Positions 1 through 9,814 of a DNA stretch of 56,473 nucleotides are shown here, piece by piece (the first letter of the stretch is position 1; each line of letters opens with the position of its first letter). The translations under genes and the position numbers were made by a program. The notes beneath the pieces are model-generated. The model ran no database searches. It saw only the letters and a program-made list of their open reading frames with translations, and was not told where the DNA came from. Source of the stretch: Segetibacter koreensis DSM 18137 (GTDB lineage: Bacteria; Bacteroidota; Bacteroidia; Chitinophagales; Chitinophagaceae); the NCBI RefSeq assembly GCF_000374045.1, contig NZ_KB893333.1, positions 1 through 56,473 on the forward strand, written 5' to 3'.

Positions 1-262
1 TGCATCCTAAAGTCTTAGCCAGGTAGAGAAGATACTCCATCAGCATATCTTCTGTAAAATCTGACGGACTTACCTCTGCATAGTAGACCAGCAAATAACG
101 AAGCTCTGATAAATAATTACGAACTGTGTGAATACTGTAATGACCAAGAGATAAATACTGATCGGTCTTTTCCAGTGCCGCAAGTGCCCGCGGACTTAAA
201 GTTTTTTTTCCATGATCTTTTAGTTTTAAATAAAAAGGTACAAAAAGATCATCATCGATTTC
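1..262 (-). CDS. Tyrosine recombinase/integrase, N-terminal SAM-like domain (partial, start codon not visible)
   Basis: The minus strand is open from position 262 to the window edge. It encodes a typical phage-integrase SAM-like DNA-binding domain, with the stretch YSIHTVRNYLSELRYLLVYY near the middle followed by an acidic FTEDMLMEYLLYLAK segment. This is the core-binding arm of site-specific tyrosine recombinases; the catalytic R-H-R-Y domain would lie beyond the left edge. No ATG, GTG or TTG precedes the domain in frame: a TGA at 263-265 is followed directly by GAA ATC GAT. The 5' end is therefore truncated, frameshifted (there is a run of eight A near residue 20) or uses a rare start. In Bacteroidota such genes often belong to mobile elements, which would fit the gene-poor DNA beside it. 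The family call is firm; whether the gene is intact cannot be judged. Confidence 0.7.
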
Positions 263-264
263 TC

Positions 265-282
265 ATCGCCTGAATAGGCGAT
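265..282. repeat. 7-bp inverted repeat just upstream of the integrase remnant
   Basis: ATCGCCT (265-271) and AGGCGAT (276-282) form a perfect 7-bp hairpin with a 4-nt loop. It starts at the in-frame stop that precedes the integrase reading frame. It could be an element terminus, a recombination site or a transcription signal. No T-tract follows, so a terminator is unlikely. Confidence 0.4.
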
Positions 283-899
283 GTTGGTTCAACACTTTTA
301 TTGACGAAATTTCATTTTAAAAGCTGCTGATAATCAATACCCTACTTTTGGCTTTTTAAATAGCTGCTGCGTAAAGCGTACCGCAATATACTTTAATGTT
401 TTTCATTTAAAGTCGCGACACTAAATATTTTTTATCTTTTTTTCGACTGCTATTTCTTTATAAAGCTGTGTTACCAAAATTTCTTTTATACTTGCTTTTG
501 TATTAAGATTGGCAGGTGAAGAACACCTGACAAGGCAAAAAATTATACATTAACGGTTGCCGGTTTAACCAAAAGGAGACTTAATTTATAAACATGTTAT
601 TTTTCGTATCACAGGAAAAAACCGATAAGGAAATTTGTCTAAGAGAAGAAACGATATTACTTATTCAAAAACTTTAGAAAAACTTATCATTACAACCCAG
701 GAAATTGAAGATATAGTGTCTGCGCTTTTATGGTTTAGGCAAACTTTTGATAATACAAACAAAACTTTTTGCATTGGCTTAAGCTTTTCATCAAAGAACT
801 GAATTAAGAAGCAGAAACAATTTGGAAGCTTTGTAAAGGCAATTTTTCGAACTCCAGGCTTACAAATCTCTTATTTAACACATAATCTTTGGTCCTCTT
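283..899. other. Gene-poor stretch next to the recombinase
   Basis: About 600 bases without a convincing gene. I see a perfect hairpin CAGGTG-AAGAA-CACCTG at 513-529. There is also a 27-codon plus-strand frame at 594-677 with AAGGAG 15 bases upstream, which is too short and too distant from its putative ribosome site to call. The composition is AT-rich and every frame is broken by stops. Confidence 0.4.
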
Positions 900-1769
900 T
901 CAATCCATCAATTCTTCTTCATTACCAAACTTTCCATTTTTCATATCTTCATAAGCCTGTTGAATTTCTTCACGAGTATTCATTACAAATGGCCCGTAAG
1001 CTACTAAAGCCTCATTGAAGGGTGTTGCATATCCAAACAGAATAATGGCATCTGAAGTAGCTTCCATTTGCAGTTCTTCTCCATCATGATTAAATTCTAC
1101 AAGATGATGTATGCGTGCAAATTCTCCATTTACTTTTAACTCGCCTTTTACTATATACAAAAAAATGTTCTGATCCTGCGGAACATTGATATTGTACCTC
1201 CCTCCTTCCATAAAATACATAAATGAAAGATGAATATCTGTCAACGGCTCAAAAGGACCTTTTGTCCCATTCCAGTTGCCCGAAAGAACGTGTATTGAAA
1301 CTTTTCCATTATCAACGTCAACTGTAGGAATAGCTGACGCTTGCAGCCCAACATATTTGGGTGGAGTCATTTTATACTTTGCCGGCAGATTCAACCATAA
1401 TTGCAGAATTTCGAGCGGGCCGCCTTTGGCTTTAAACTCGGGTGAAGAGACTTCCGCATGTATCAGCCCGCTTCCGGCAGTCATCCATTGTACACCACCT
1501 TCTTTTATAACGCTTACCATACCGGTGCTGTCTTTATGTGTAAGGTCACCTTCTAAAATAAAAGTAACGGTTTCAAATCCGCGATGTGGATGTGGACCAA
1601 ATGGCAAACCATTGTTATGAGGATGATACTCCTGCCATCCATGATGGTTTAGAAAGATAAACGGATCAAGTAAGTTCATAGAAACGGCATGGGTAGGCAT
1701 GGCCCGGTAAGTAACCAAATCTGCTATTGGTTCGTATACCGCTTTATGTTTTGCTTTAATGGTTCTCAT
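900..1769 (-). CDS. Pirin family protein (bicupin)
   Basis: 289 residues, the normal length for pirins, which are two-domain cupins. The N-terminal cupin carries the metal site: GPHPHRGFETVTF gives His60 and His62, and AGSGLIHAE gives His104 and Glu106, the usual three-His-one-Glu set for Fe(II). The C-terminal pirin domain (roughly residues 170-280) follows, with the typical ending around GPFVMNTREEIQQAYEDM. Bacterial pirins are cytoplasmic; some show quercetin 2,3-dioxygenase activity and others act as redox-dependent regulators, so the role here is open. The gene stands alone, divergent from the M13 peptidase, with an AT-rich 232-base gap between them. The ATG at 1769 is the only sensible start. 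Confidence 0.93.
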   Translation of the reverse strand: MRTIKAKHKAVYEPIADLVTYRAMPTHAVSMNLLDPFIFLNHHGWQEYHPHNNGLPFGPHPHRGFETVTFILEGDLTHKDSTGMVSVIKEGGVQWMTAGSGLIHAEVSSPEFKAKGGPLEILQLWLNLPAKYKMTPPKYVGLQASAIPTVDVDNGKVSIHVLSGNWNGTKGPFEPLTDIHLSFMYFMEGGRYNINVPQDQNIFLYIVKGELKVNGEFARIHHLVEFNHDGEELQMEATSDAIILFGYATPFNEALVAYGPFVMNTREEIQQAYEDMKNGKFGNEEELMD

Positions 1770-2001
1770 TCTTAATTATAATTTAGTCCTGAAACAATGT
1801 AGAAGTGTTTTCATGTAAAAAAAGGCGATTATTTGTACGAGTAAAAGTAGGTAAGATTATAACGACTGTAGAAAAAACAGTTTCAAACAGCTTGATATAT
1901 AAAAAATTGCACCAATTTTAATAGAAGTATTTGTTATGTATGTTTATCTTAAAAAATATTTTAGAAATTAATTTCTACTTTCATTTTTAAAAGTATTATT
2001 A

Positions 2002-4032
2002 ATGAGAATTACACGTTTTTGTGTTTTTGTTTTATTTCCTGTTTTTTTCGCTTGTAATCATGCCGTAAAAGAAAATACTCAACCCGATTTCTTATCAAAA
2101 AACATTGATACATCTGTTAATCCGGCTGATGATTTTTTTGATTATGCAGTTGGAAACTGGGCAAAAAACACTCCAATACCTTCAGAAGAAGGTGCATGGG
2201 GAATTGGAAATATGGTTCAGGAAGAAATATATAGCCGGTTAAGAAAAATAAATGAAAAAGCTGCGGATGAAAAAGCGACTAAGGGAGTCGAACAAAAAAT
2301 AGGAGATTTCTGGTACAGTGGCATGGATACATTGTCTATAGAAAAACAAGGGCTAACCCCATTGAAAGCCGATTTTGATAAAATAAATAAAATAAAGTCA
2401 ATAAAGGATATTGTAGACGTTACGGCAGACTTTCATAATAAAGGGATAAACGTTTTCTTTAATGATTATGTAGCCCAGGATGATAAGAATAGTGACATGT
2501 ATGCTTATCAAATGATGCAGGGCGGATTAGGGATGCCGAACCGCGATTATTACTTCAACACGGATGCGAGAACAGAAGGCGTTCGAAAAGCTTACCGAAG
2601 CTATCTTATAAAAACTTTTATACAACTGGGAAATACCAAAACGTCTTCAGGTAAAATTGCTGAAAATGTATATAACCTCGAAAAAAGACTTGCGAATTCC
2701 AGCCGCAAACTGGCAGCATTAAGAGACCCCTATAAGAACTATAATAAGATTGATGTAAAAGGTTTGACCGATTTATCTTACAACATTCCCTGGCGATTTT
2801 ACTTAGCAAAGATTAATGCAAAGAAAATAGATTCGGTAATTGTGGGACAGCCGGAGTTTTATGAAACACTAAGCGAAGAAGTTCAATTGACCCCTATAGA
2901 AGATCTCAAAAATTACCTGCGTTTTCACCTTGTAAATAACAGCGCTCCTTATCTTGATAAAAAGACCTACGGCAATTATTTTGATTTTAGAAAAAGTCTG
3001 ACAGGAACATCTGTTCCGCGACCACGATGGAAACGAGTTATAGATGCTGAAGAAGATGCAATGGGTGAGGCATTGGGGCAAATATTTGTAAAAGAATATT
3101 TTAATGAGAATGCAAAAAAACGATATACTGATCTTGTAGAAAACATAAGAGATGCTTATAAAGACAGAATTAAAAAGCTGACATGGATGAGCGACAGTAC
3201 AAAAGAAAAAGCGATAGAAAAATTAGGAAAAATCAGGAAAAAAGTTGGATATCCTGATAAGTGGAAAGACTTCAGTGCTCTAAAAATTGATCGTGGTCCT
3301 TTTGTTTTAAATGTAGAAAGAGGCGATATATGGTGGCATAATTACATGATGAATAAACTGGGCAAACCAGTGGACCGCGATGAGTGGACCATGTCGCCGC
3401 AAACGTACAATGCTTATTACAATCCCAGCAATAATGAGATTGTTTTACCTGCCGGTATTTTTGCTGTTCCGGGCATGAAAGATGAAGAACTTGATGACGC
3501 ATTTGTATATGGCTACGCAGGAGCGTCAACTATTGGTCATGAGATTACTCATGGTTTTGATGACCAGGGTCGTCAATATGATGAACAAGGCAACCTGCAC
3601 AACTGGTGGACTGCTACTGACGGTGTACAATTTAGTAACAGGGCAAAAAAAATAATTCAGCAATACAATGAGTTTAACCCGGTTGATACGCTTCACATAA
3701 ATGGGGATGCAACACAGGGAGAAAACATTGCTGACCTCGGAGGTATTTTATTAGGACTAGATGCATTTAAGAAAACTGACGCCTATAAAAATGGTAAAAA
3801 AATAGGAAATCTCACGCCTTTGCAACGCTATTTCCTCGGGTATGCATATGGCTGGATGTATAAAGAAAGAAAAGAAAGATTGGCAAACCAGGTAATGACC
3901 GATGTTCACTCACCTGCTAAAGAACGTGTAAATGGACCAATGGTAAATGTTCCGGAATTCTACGAAGCATTTAATATTAAACCAAATAGCAAGATGTACA
4001 GAACCGACAGCCTAAGAGCAGAAATATGGTAA
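2002..4032 (+). CDS. M13 family (neprilysin/PepO-type) zinc metallopeptidase, lipoprotein
   Basis: 676 residues, full length for bacterial M13 endopeptidases, which cleave oligopeptides outside the cytoplasm. The N-terminus is a short hydrophobic signal ending in FFAC, so the protein is probably a periplasmic-facing lipoprotein anchored at about Cys18. The M13 N-terminal lobe covers roughly residues 40-420. The catalytic lobe has the zinc motif HEITH (His513, Glu514, His517) and the third ligand in GENIAD (Glu574 with Asp578). The family's NAYY...N substrate-binding and GGILLGLDAF segments are also present. The gene has its own strong bidirectional terminator, so it is monocistronic. Confidence 0.95.
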   Translation: MRITRFCVFVLFPVFFACNHAVKENTQPDFLSKNIDTSVNPADDFFDYAVGNWAKNTPIPSEEGAWGIGNMVQEEIYSRLRKINEKAADEKATKGVEQKIGDFWYSGMDTLSIEKQGLTPLKADFDKINKIKSIKDIVDVTADFHNKGINVFFNDYVAQDDKNSDMYAYQMMQGGLGMPNRDYYFNTDARTEGVRKAYRSYLIKTFIQLGNTKTSSGKIAENVYNLEKRLANSSRKLAALRDPYKNYNKIDVKGLTDLSYNIPWRFYLAKINAKKIDSVIVGQPEFYETLSEEVQLTPIEDLKNYLRFHLVNNSAPYLDKKTYGNYFDFRKSLTGTSVPRPRWKRVIDAEEDAMGEALGQIFVKEYFNENAKKRYTDLVENIRDAYKDRIKKLTWMSDSTKEKAIEKLGKIRKKVGYPDKWKDFSALKIDRGPFVLNVERGDIWWHNYMMNKLGKPVDRDEWTMSPQTYNAYYNPSNNEIVLPAGIFAVPGMKDEELDDAFVYGYAGASTIGHEITHGFDDQGRQYDEQGNLHNWWTATDGVQFSNRAKKIIQQYNEFNPVDTLHINGDATQGENIADLGGILLGLDAFKKTDAYKNGKKIGNLTPLQRYFLGYAYGWMYKERKERLANQVMTDVHSPAKERVNGPMVNVPEFYEAFNIKPNSKMYRTDSLRAEIW

Positions 4033-4057
4033 CCTGGTTACTAATACTTGTAAAAAG

Positions 4058-4097
4058 AAAAGCTGTCTATGACTAAGACAGCTTTTACTTTTTTATA
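4058..4097. terminator. Bidirectional intrinsic terminator between the M13 peptidase and queA
   Basis: AAAAGCTGTC (4058-4067) pairs perfectly with GACAGCTTTT (4077-4086) round a 9-nt loop. The plus strand continues into a T6 run at 4089-4094 and the minus strand into CTTTTTAC. It lies between the convergent ends of the two genes and can serve both. Confidence 0.85.
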
Positions 4098-4141
4098 TCT
4101 ACAGTAAGATTCTATAAGACTTTATCGCGAAAGAAGAAAGA

Positions 4142-5191
4142 TTACAAAATCAACATAGCGTCTCCATAACTTGAAAATGTATATTTATCTTTAATCGCTT
4201 TTTTATAAGCTTCCATAATCAGATCGTAACCACCAAAAGCGCAAGCTAAAATAAGCAGGCTGCTCTTTGGCAAATGGAAGTTGGTAACCATGGAATTCGC
4301 TACGTTAAAATCATAAGGAGGATAAATAAAATTATTTGTCCATCCTTCACCAGGCTTAAGAAAATGTTGAGAAGTATAACTACTTTCAAGAGCGCGCATG
4401 GTGGTGGTACCTATTGAGCAAATGCGCCTATTTTCTTCTTTAGCCTTATTAACGATTTTACATGCAAATTCATCTATCTGGTAATACTCTGCATCCATCT
4501 TATGTTTGTGCAAGTCTTCAACCTCTATCGTTCTGAATGTACCTAATCCTGTATGCAAGGTAATTTCCGCAAAACGAATGCCTTTTATTTCGCATCGCTT
4601 AATTAATTCCGGACTAAAGTGAAAACCTGCTGTTGGCGCTGCCACTGCACCCTCATGTTTTGCGTAAACTGTCTGGTACCTTTCACGGTCTTCTTCGTCG
4701 GGCTTACGTTTAATATATTTTGGTAAAGGCGTTTCACCCAGGGCTTCTAACTGTTTTTTAAAATCCTCTTCAGATCCTTCCCATAAAAACCGGATGGTAC
4801 GTCCGCGGCTTGTGGTGTTATCTATAACTTCAGCTACAAGCTCTTCGGAGTCGCCAAAGAAAAGTTTGTTACCTACACGTATTTTTCTTGCAGGGTCAAC
4901 TACTACATCCCACAAACGGTTAGCATGATTTAGTTCGCGAAGCAAAAAAACCTCAACCAAAGCACCTGTTTTTTCTTTCCGTCCATACATTCTTGCAGGA
5001 AAAACTTTGGTATTATTTACAATAAATACATCTTTATCATCAAAATAATCCAGGATATTGTGAAAATGCTTGTCTTCTAATTGTCCTGTCTTTCTATGCA
5101 CAACCATCATCCGGCTATCTTCTCTTTTCTTTGCAGGATTTTGAGCAATCAAATTAAGAGGCAAATCAAAAACAAACTTAGAAAGTTTCAT
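4142..5191 (-). CDS. queA: S-adenosylmethionine:tRNA ribosyltransferase-isomerase
   Basis: 349 residues, standard length. QueA transfers and isomerises the ribosyl part of S-adenosylmethionine onto 7-aminomethyl-7-deazaguanine in tRNA, giving epoxyqueuosine at the wobble position of Asn, Asp, His and Tyr tRNAs. Family landmarks seen are [14 protein letters not shown] near residue 60, the AAPTAGFHF motif near residue 185, [16 protein letters not shown] and [16 protein letters not shown] near the C-terminus. No other queuosine genes are nearby. A good -7 box lies about 120 bases upstream of the ATG, and the convergent terminator closes the gene. Confidence 0.97.
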   Translation of the reverse strand: MKLSKFVFDLPLNLIAQNPAKKREDSRMMVVHRKTGQLEDKHFHNILDYFDDKDVFIVNNTKVFPARMYGRKEKTGALVEVFLLRELNHANRLWDVVVDPARKIRVGNKLFFGDSEELVAEVIDNTTSRGRTIRFLWEGSEEDFKKQLEALGETPLPKYIKRKPDEEDRERYQTVYAKHEGAVAAPTAGFHFSPELIKRCEIKGIRFAEITLHTGLGTFRTIEVEDLHKHKMDAEYYQIDEFACKIVNKAKEENRRICSIGTTTMRALESSYTSQHFLKPGEGWTNNFIYPPYDFNVANSMVTNFHLPKSSLLILACAFGGYDLIMEAYKKAIKDKYTFSSYGDAMLIL

Positions 5192-5312
5192 ACGTTTTAA
5201 TTAAAGAATTGTTGTTAATACTTGTTACTTACCGGGTCATTCATTGACCATTATATACTCTGTTGGCTTACAACTTAATTATCTCCGGTAGTTGAAATTT
5301 TAATAAAGCACG

Positions 5313-5346
5313 CAAAGGTACGAGTGATTCAACATTTAAAAATGTT
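5313..5346 (-). promoter_or_regulatory. Putative queA promoter with adjoining palindrome
   Basis: On the minus strand TACCTTTG (5313-5320) is an exact match to the Bacteroidota -7 consensus TAnnTTTG, giving a leader of roughly 115 bases before queA. Directly upstream is a perfect palindrome, AACATTT-AA-AAATGTT (5331-5346), where a regulator could overlap the promoter. I see no TTG at the expected -33 spacing. Confidence 0.45.
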
Positions 5347-5400
5347 ACAACATTTACATTATTTGAAAATTATGAACCAACATGTATCCTAAACGCCATT

Positions 5401-6297
5401 TTAACTGGAATAATCGTGCCTTCCTTTATTCATTGCACTATCTTGTGCAGTTTCTCTATACGAAAACATCTTTCGGTATTTGGAGGGTGTCATCCCCTTA
5501 GCTTTCAGAAATTGCTTATTAAAATTTGCCAAAGTATTAAAACCGCTATCGTAACAAGCACCTTCGACTGTTGTGTTGGTATCTGTAAGCAACTTGCAGG
5601 CATAGCCAATTCTTACCTCATTTAAAAAATCAATATATTTCTTACGCGTGCTTTTTTTAAAGTAATTACAAAAAGCCGGAATGCTCATATCTGCTATGGC
5701 AGCAATTTTAGATAACTGTACAGGCTCTGTAAAGTTTTCCATCGTATAATGAAAAACACGGTCGATACGCTCCCTGTTTTTATTATTCACTTGCTTTACG
5801 TCCTGCGTTGAAAGCTTTACATATTCTTGCTGAGCGGTAAGAATATTAAGGCATTCACACAAAGTAATTATTCTTGTAAAGCCCGTTTCACTTTCAAGTG
5901 ATTTTATTTTGGGATTTAATAATTCTTTGCTTTTACCTGAAATTTTTAAACCCTGCAGGGAAGTATTTAACAACAATTGTATTTCTTTACTTTCTGGTAA
6001 ATTTAAAAATTCCTTTCCCCAGAAATCGTCACGAAAGTGTACAACTACCCCGCTCGTTATAAGGTCACCGCTTTTTTTAAAGGTGTGTGGAAGGTTAGCG
6101 CCTAAAAAGAAAATATCTCCCACTTCAAATTCGCCTACATAATTTCCTATAAAACTAAGGCCAGCACCTTCCGTAAAGAGGATCAGTTCGTATTCGATAT
6201 GCTGGTGCCAGGGCACTTCAAAGTTGGGCGTACGGTGTGTGCGGGCAACAAATGATGTGTCATTTGAAAGGGGAAGTTTTTCAATGAATGGCTTCAT
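5401..6297 (-). CDS. AraC family transcriptional regulator (probable xylose regulator)
   Basis: 298 residues. The N-terminal cupin-like sensor domain spans about residues 25-110 (WHQHIEYELILFTEG, then VGDIFFLGANLPHTF). The C-terminal AraC/XylS domain with two helix-turn-helices spans about residues 190-285, including IAAIADMSIPAFCNYFKKST and GFNTLANFNKQFLKAKGMTP. It is divergent from xylB with 226 bases between, so it probably senses a pentose or related ligand and activates xylB and xylA while controlling itself. The ligand is inferred only from the neighbours. In this phylum AraC-type xylose control is less usual than hybrid two-component control of PULs. The final 20 residues after the HTH are poorly conserved in style. 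Confidence 0.88.
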   Translation of the reverse strand: MKPFIEKLPLSNDTSFVARTHRTPNFEVPWHQHIEYELILFTEGAGLSFIGNYVGEFEVGDIFFLGANLPHTFKKSGDLITSGVVVHFRDDFWGKEFLNLPESKEIQLLLNTSLQGLKISGKSKELLNPKIKSLESETGFTRIITLCECLNILTAQQEYVKLSTQDVKQVNNKNRERIDRVFHYTMENFTEPVQLSKIAAIADMSIPAFCNYFKKSTRKKYIDFLNEVRIGYACKLLTDTNTTVEGACYDSGFNTLANFNKQFLKAKGMTPSKYRKMFSYRETAQDSAMNKGRHDYSS

Positions 6298-6344
6298 AAA
6301 ACAATTTTAAGTAACCTTTTATCATAAATGTACCTTTTTTATTA

Positions 6345-6388
6345 AAATAGTTTAGGTAAAAAATAAAAAAGTAGTAGTAAATAGTTTA
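6345..6388. promoter_or_regulatory. Direct repeat, possible AraC-type operator between the regulator and xylB
   Basis: AAATAGTTTA occurs twice in the same orientation, at 6345-6354 and 6379-6388, start to start 34 bases (about three helical turns). AraC-family proteins bind direct repeats, so this pair in the divergent regulator-xylB gap is a candidate operator. In such AT-rich DNA chance repeats are possible. Confidence 0.35.
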
Positions 6389-6523
6389 AAATCAGGATAA
6401 TTTGCATCATAAGTTACGATTTTGAAAAGCTTGCCTTTTGCGTTTTTCTTACATCTGCTTTCATATCTGCACTTATAAGTTTTTACAGTAAATGGAGCTA
6501 TTTTTAATAATTAAAAAATAACA

Positions 6524-8011
6524 ATGCTATTACTTGGTATAGATGTAGGAACTTCTTCAATTAAAGTGTCTGTTGTAGACTCTCAGACACAGCAGTGTTT
6601 GTGTTCGGCTCAATTTCCCGATACCGAAAGCCAAATAACATCCCTGCAGCCAGGATGGGCAGAGCAAGATCCGGAAATGTGGTGGCAACATGTACAACAG
6701 GCAATTAAACGAATTGGAGACTCGAAAAACGTAGATCTGCAAGATGTCGGCGCAATCGGAATTGCATACCAGATGCATGGGCTTGTCGTAGTAAATAAAG
6801 AGCAAACCTCACTTAGAGATTCTATAATATGGTGCGATAGCCGGGCTATTCCATTCGGTGAAAAAGCTTTTGAGACCATTGGCGAAGAAAAATCTTTGTC
6901 TCACCTGCTAAACTCTCCGGGTAACTTCACTGCATCTAAACTTGCATGGGTAAAACAGTATGAGCCCCAGGTATATAACTCTATTTATAAAATAATGCTT
7001 CCGGGAGATTTCATTGCCATGAAGCTTACAGGTGAGGTGACCACCAGCCCTTCTGCCCTCTCAGAAGGTGTATTTTGGGATTTCCTGGAAGATTCCGTTT
7101 CTACAGACGTGATCAATTACTTTGATTTTAATACATCTTTCATTCCACAAATCAATCCTGTTTTTGCAGAACATGGCAGGGTGCAACGATCAATTGCACA
7201 ACTGCTGGGATTGAAGGAAGGAATACCGGTTACCTATAAAGCAGGAGATCAGCCGAATAATGCTTTGTCTTTAAACGTTTTAAAACCAGGCGAAGTGGCA
7301 GCTACTGCCGGCACTTCAGGCGTTATATATGGGGTGAGTGATCAGCTAACTTACGATAAGCAATCACGTGTCAACACCTTTGCCCACGTTAACTACAGCG
7401 ACAGTGAAAAACGGTTAGGAATATTACTTTGTATAAATGGAACAGGAATTTTAAACCGTTGGGTCCGCGATACTATGGCTCCAGGTATCTCCTATTCTCA
7501 AATGAATGCTGAAGCCGAGAAAATATCTGCAGGAAGTTATGGATTAAAAGTGCTGCCTTTTGGAAATGGAGCAGAAAGAATGCTGAACAATAAAATAGTA
7601 GGTGCACACTTTCATGGAATTGATTTAAATATTCATACACGTTCACACATATTTCGGGCAAGCCAGGAAGGCATTGCGTTTGCATTCAGATACGGCCTGG
7701 ATATCATGCGTGAAAACAAAATGAGTCCAACAGTTATAAGGGCAGGAAAGGCTAACATGTTTTACAGCCCCGTATTTACAGAAGCTTTTGTAAATGCCAC
7801 AGGTGTACCGGTAGAGTTATACAACAGCGATGGAAGTGTCGGCGCAGCTATAGGTGCCGGTATCGGCGCAAAGGCTTTTTCTAACGAGCAGGAAGCATTT
7901 AGTAAAATGAAGCGCCTAGAGGTTGTGGAACCAAATAACACGGAGGTATATAATACCCTTTACCTGGAATGGAAAGAAGTATTAGAGATGCATTTGAAAA
8001 CTATAGTTTGA
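6524..8011 (+). CDS. xylB: Xylulokinase, FGGY family
   Basis: 495 residues, full length. It phosphorylates D-xylulose to xylulose 5-phosphate with ATP, feeding the pentose phosphate pathway. The N-terminal FGGY domain begins with the phosphate-binding LLLGIDVGTSSIKVSVVD. The substrate segment GIAYQMHGLVVV lies near residue 85, and the catalytic base is Asp242 in AGDQPNNALS. The C-terminal FGGY domain has the GSVGAAIGAGIGA nucleotide-site loop near residue 445. It is followed by xylA after a 416-base gap and preceded by the divergent AraC regulator, so assignment to xylulose rather than another ketose is well supported. No sugar permease is present in this module. Confidence 0.95.
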   Translation: MLLLGIDVGTSSIKVSVVDSQTQQCLCSAQFPDTESQITSLQPGWAEQDPEMWWQHVQQAIKRIGDSKNVDLQDVGAIGIAYQMHGLVVVNKEQTSLRDSIIWCDSRAIPFGEKAFETIGEEKSLSHLLNSPGNFTASKLAWVKQYEPQVYNSIYKIMLPGDFIAMKLTGEVTTSPSALSEGVFWDFLEDSVSTDVINYFDFNTSFIPQINPVFAEHGRVQRSIAQLLGLKEGIPVTYKAGDQPNNALSLNVLKPGEVAATAGTSGVIYGVSDQLTYDKQSRVNTFAHVNYSDSEKRLGILLCINGTGILNRWVRDTMAPGISYSQMNAEAEKISAGSYGLKVLPFGNGAERMLNNKIVGAHFHGIDLNIHTRSHIFRASQEGIAFAFRYGLDIMRENKMSPTVIRAGKANMFYSPVFTEAFVNATGVPVELYNSDGSVGAAIGAGIGAKAFSNEQEAFSKMKRLEVVEPNNTEVYNTLYLEWKEVLEMHLKTIV

Positions 8012-8427
8012 ACAATTTAAAGATTAAGGAAAAATATTATTAGAGGCATTTGGAAGGTACAGGGTGGCAGGTATATGGCTTGTGCATTTAGCAAAAACAA
8101 AGGTAAGGGGGTTTACCTAAAGAGAAACTTTATACTTGAGCTTTAAAACCTACACCCTTTTACCTAATCCATTTGTCTTTAAAAAGGATCATTAAAGTTA
8201 TCAGGAGCAGTTGTTGAACTATTATATTGTTCGTTTGGTAATCAAAACGTATCAACGTTTCGGCAAGACAAAAAGGTATTTTTTTATTTTAAAAAGGCGG
8301 GATTGAAGCGTTTTACAGCGGTGGTTAAATAGAGAAGAACAGTACAAGTGTGCGACGCAACAGAAGCTTGATGTGTAAATAAAGTTGGGTTCATAAACAT
8401 TCTCAAACATAAATAAAACAAATTGCT
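8012..8427 (+). other. 416-base gap between xylB and xylA
   Basis: I find no gene on either strand. The gap is unusually long for an operon of two successive pathway genes and lacks a clear terminator hairpin. It may hold a separate xylA promoter or a long leader. An exact TAnnTTTG box is not present; TTCGTTTG near 8230 is the closest. Confidence 0.4.
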
Positions 8428-9756
8428 ATGTCAGTCTTAATTGGTGAAAAGGAATTTTTTAAAGGTATTCAACAAATAAAATATGAAGGGCCTAAAAGCG
8501 ATAATCCATTCGCATTTCGCTGGTACGATGAAAATAAAGTAATTGCAGGTAAAACCATGAAAGACTACCTGAAGTTTTCTTGCGCGTATTGGCATTCTTT
8601 CAACAATGAAGGTTCAGATCCTTTTGGACCTGGTACACAGATTTTTCCCTGGAACGAAAAACAGGATCCGATTGCGAGAGCGAAAGATAAGATGGATGCA
8701 GCATTTGAGTTTATGACAAAACTGGGATTGGAATATTACTGTTTTCACGATGTTGACGTAGTCGATTATACTAACGATGTTGCCGACAATGAGAGAAGGC
8801 TGCAAACAATGGTCGAATATGCAAAAGAAAAGCAGTCTAAAACCGGAATTAAATTATTGTGGGGAACAGCAAACGTATTTTCAAATCCACGTTATATGAA
8901 TGGAGCGTCTACCAATCCTGACTTTCATGTTTTAGCTCATGCCGGTGCCCAGGTAAAGGCTGCACTGGATGCGACAATGGCTCTGGGTGGTGAAAATTAT
9001 GTATTCTGGGGCGGCAGAGAAGGTTATATGACGTTGCTTAATACAAATATGAAACGTGAGCAGGAGCACCTTGCAAAGTTTTTACATACTGCAAAAGATT
9101 ATGCAAGAAAGCAAGGCTTTAAGGGTACTTTCTTTATAGAGCCTAAACCAATGGAGCCCACGAAGCATCAATACGATTATGACGCTGCAACGGTTGTTGG
9201 CTTCCTTCGGCATTTTGGCCTTGATAAAGACTTTAAAATAAACCTTGAAGTTAACCACGCTACATTGGCCGGCCATACTTTTGCCCATGAAGTACAGGTA
9301 GCTGCAGATGCAGGCATGTTGGGTTCTATGGACGCTAACCGCGGTGATTACCAGAACGGCTGGGATACTGACCAATTCCCTAATAGTGTTGAAGAATTAA
9401 CCGAAGCTATGCTAATTGTATTGGAAGCAGGTGGACTACAAGGCGGTGGTGTAAACTTCGACGCAAAAGTGCGCAGAAATTCAACCGATCCTGAAGATCT
9501 ATTCTATGGTCATATTGGCGGAATGGACGTATTTGCAAGAGCATTGATAACTGCGGATACGATTTTGAACTCATCAGAATATAGAAAGATACGACACGAC
9601 AGATATGCATCTTTTGACAGTGGAAAGGGGGCAGAATATGAGCAGGGCAAATTATCGTTGGAAGATTTAAGATCTTATGCAATAGAAAACGGTGAGCCAC
9701 AAAGAAGAAGCGGAAGACAAGAGTTTCTAGAAAATCTGATCAACAGGTATATTTAA
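8428..9756 (+). CDS. xylA: Xylose isomerase
   Basis: 442 residues, the length of the larger class II xylose isomerases. It interconverts D-xylose and D-xylulose with two divalent metals. Seen directly: the catalytic pair His107 and Asp110 in [10 protein letters not shown], the metal ligand Glu238 in [18 protein letters not shown], the [17 protein letters not shown] segment and the metal-binding GSMDANRGD. The aromatic VFWGGREGY pocket sequence is also present. It lies downstream of xylB, and a strong terminator follows 10 bases after the stop. Confidence 0.97.
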   Translation: MSVLIGEKEFFKGIQQIKYEGPKSDNPFAFRWYDENKVIAGKTMKDYLKFSCAYWHSFNNEGSDPFGPGTQIFPWNEKQDPIARAKDKMDAAFEFMTKLGLEYYCFHDVDVVDYTNDVADNERRLQTMVEYAKEKQSKTGIKLLWGTANVFSNPRYMNGASTNPDFHVLAHAGAQVKAALDATMALGGENYVFWGGREGYMTLLNTNMKREQEHLAKFLHTAKDYARKQGFKGTFFIEPKPMEPTKHQYDYDAATVVGFLRHFGLDKDFKINLEVNHATLAGHTFAHEVQVAADAGMLGSMDANRGDYQNGWDTDQFPNSVEELTEAMLIVLEAGGLQGGGVNFDAKVRRNSTDPEDLFYGHIGGMDVFARALITADTILNSSEYRKIRHDRYASFDSGKGAEYEQGKLSLEDLRSYAIENGEPQRRSGRQEFLENLINRYI

Positions 9757-9766
9757 TTAACCTTTA

Positions 9767-9814
9767 TTCAGGAGCAAGTGAAATATTATAACTTAGCTTG
9801 CTCCTGAATTTTTT
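9767..9814 (+). terminator. Intrinsic terminator after xylA
   Basis: TTCAGGAGCAAG (9767-9778) and CTTGCTCCTGAA (9797-9808) form a perfect 12-bp stem with an 18-nt loop, followed by T6. Confidence 0.9.

Noticed and set aside
594-677. 27-codon plus-strand frame with AAGGAG upstream
   Set aside because: It is very short, the purine tract is 15 bases from the ATG, and the peptide resembles nothing I know; chance is likelier.
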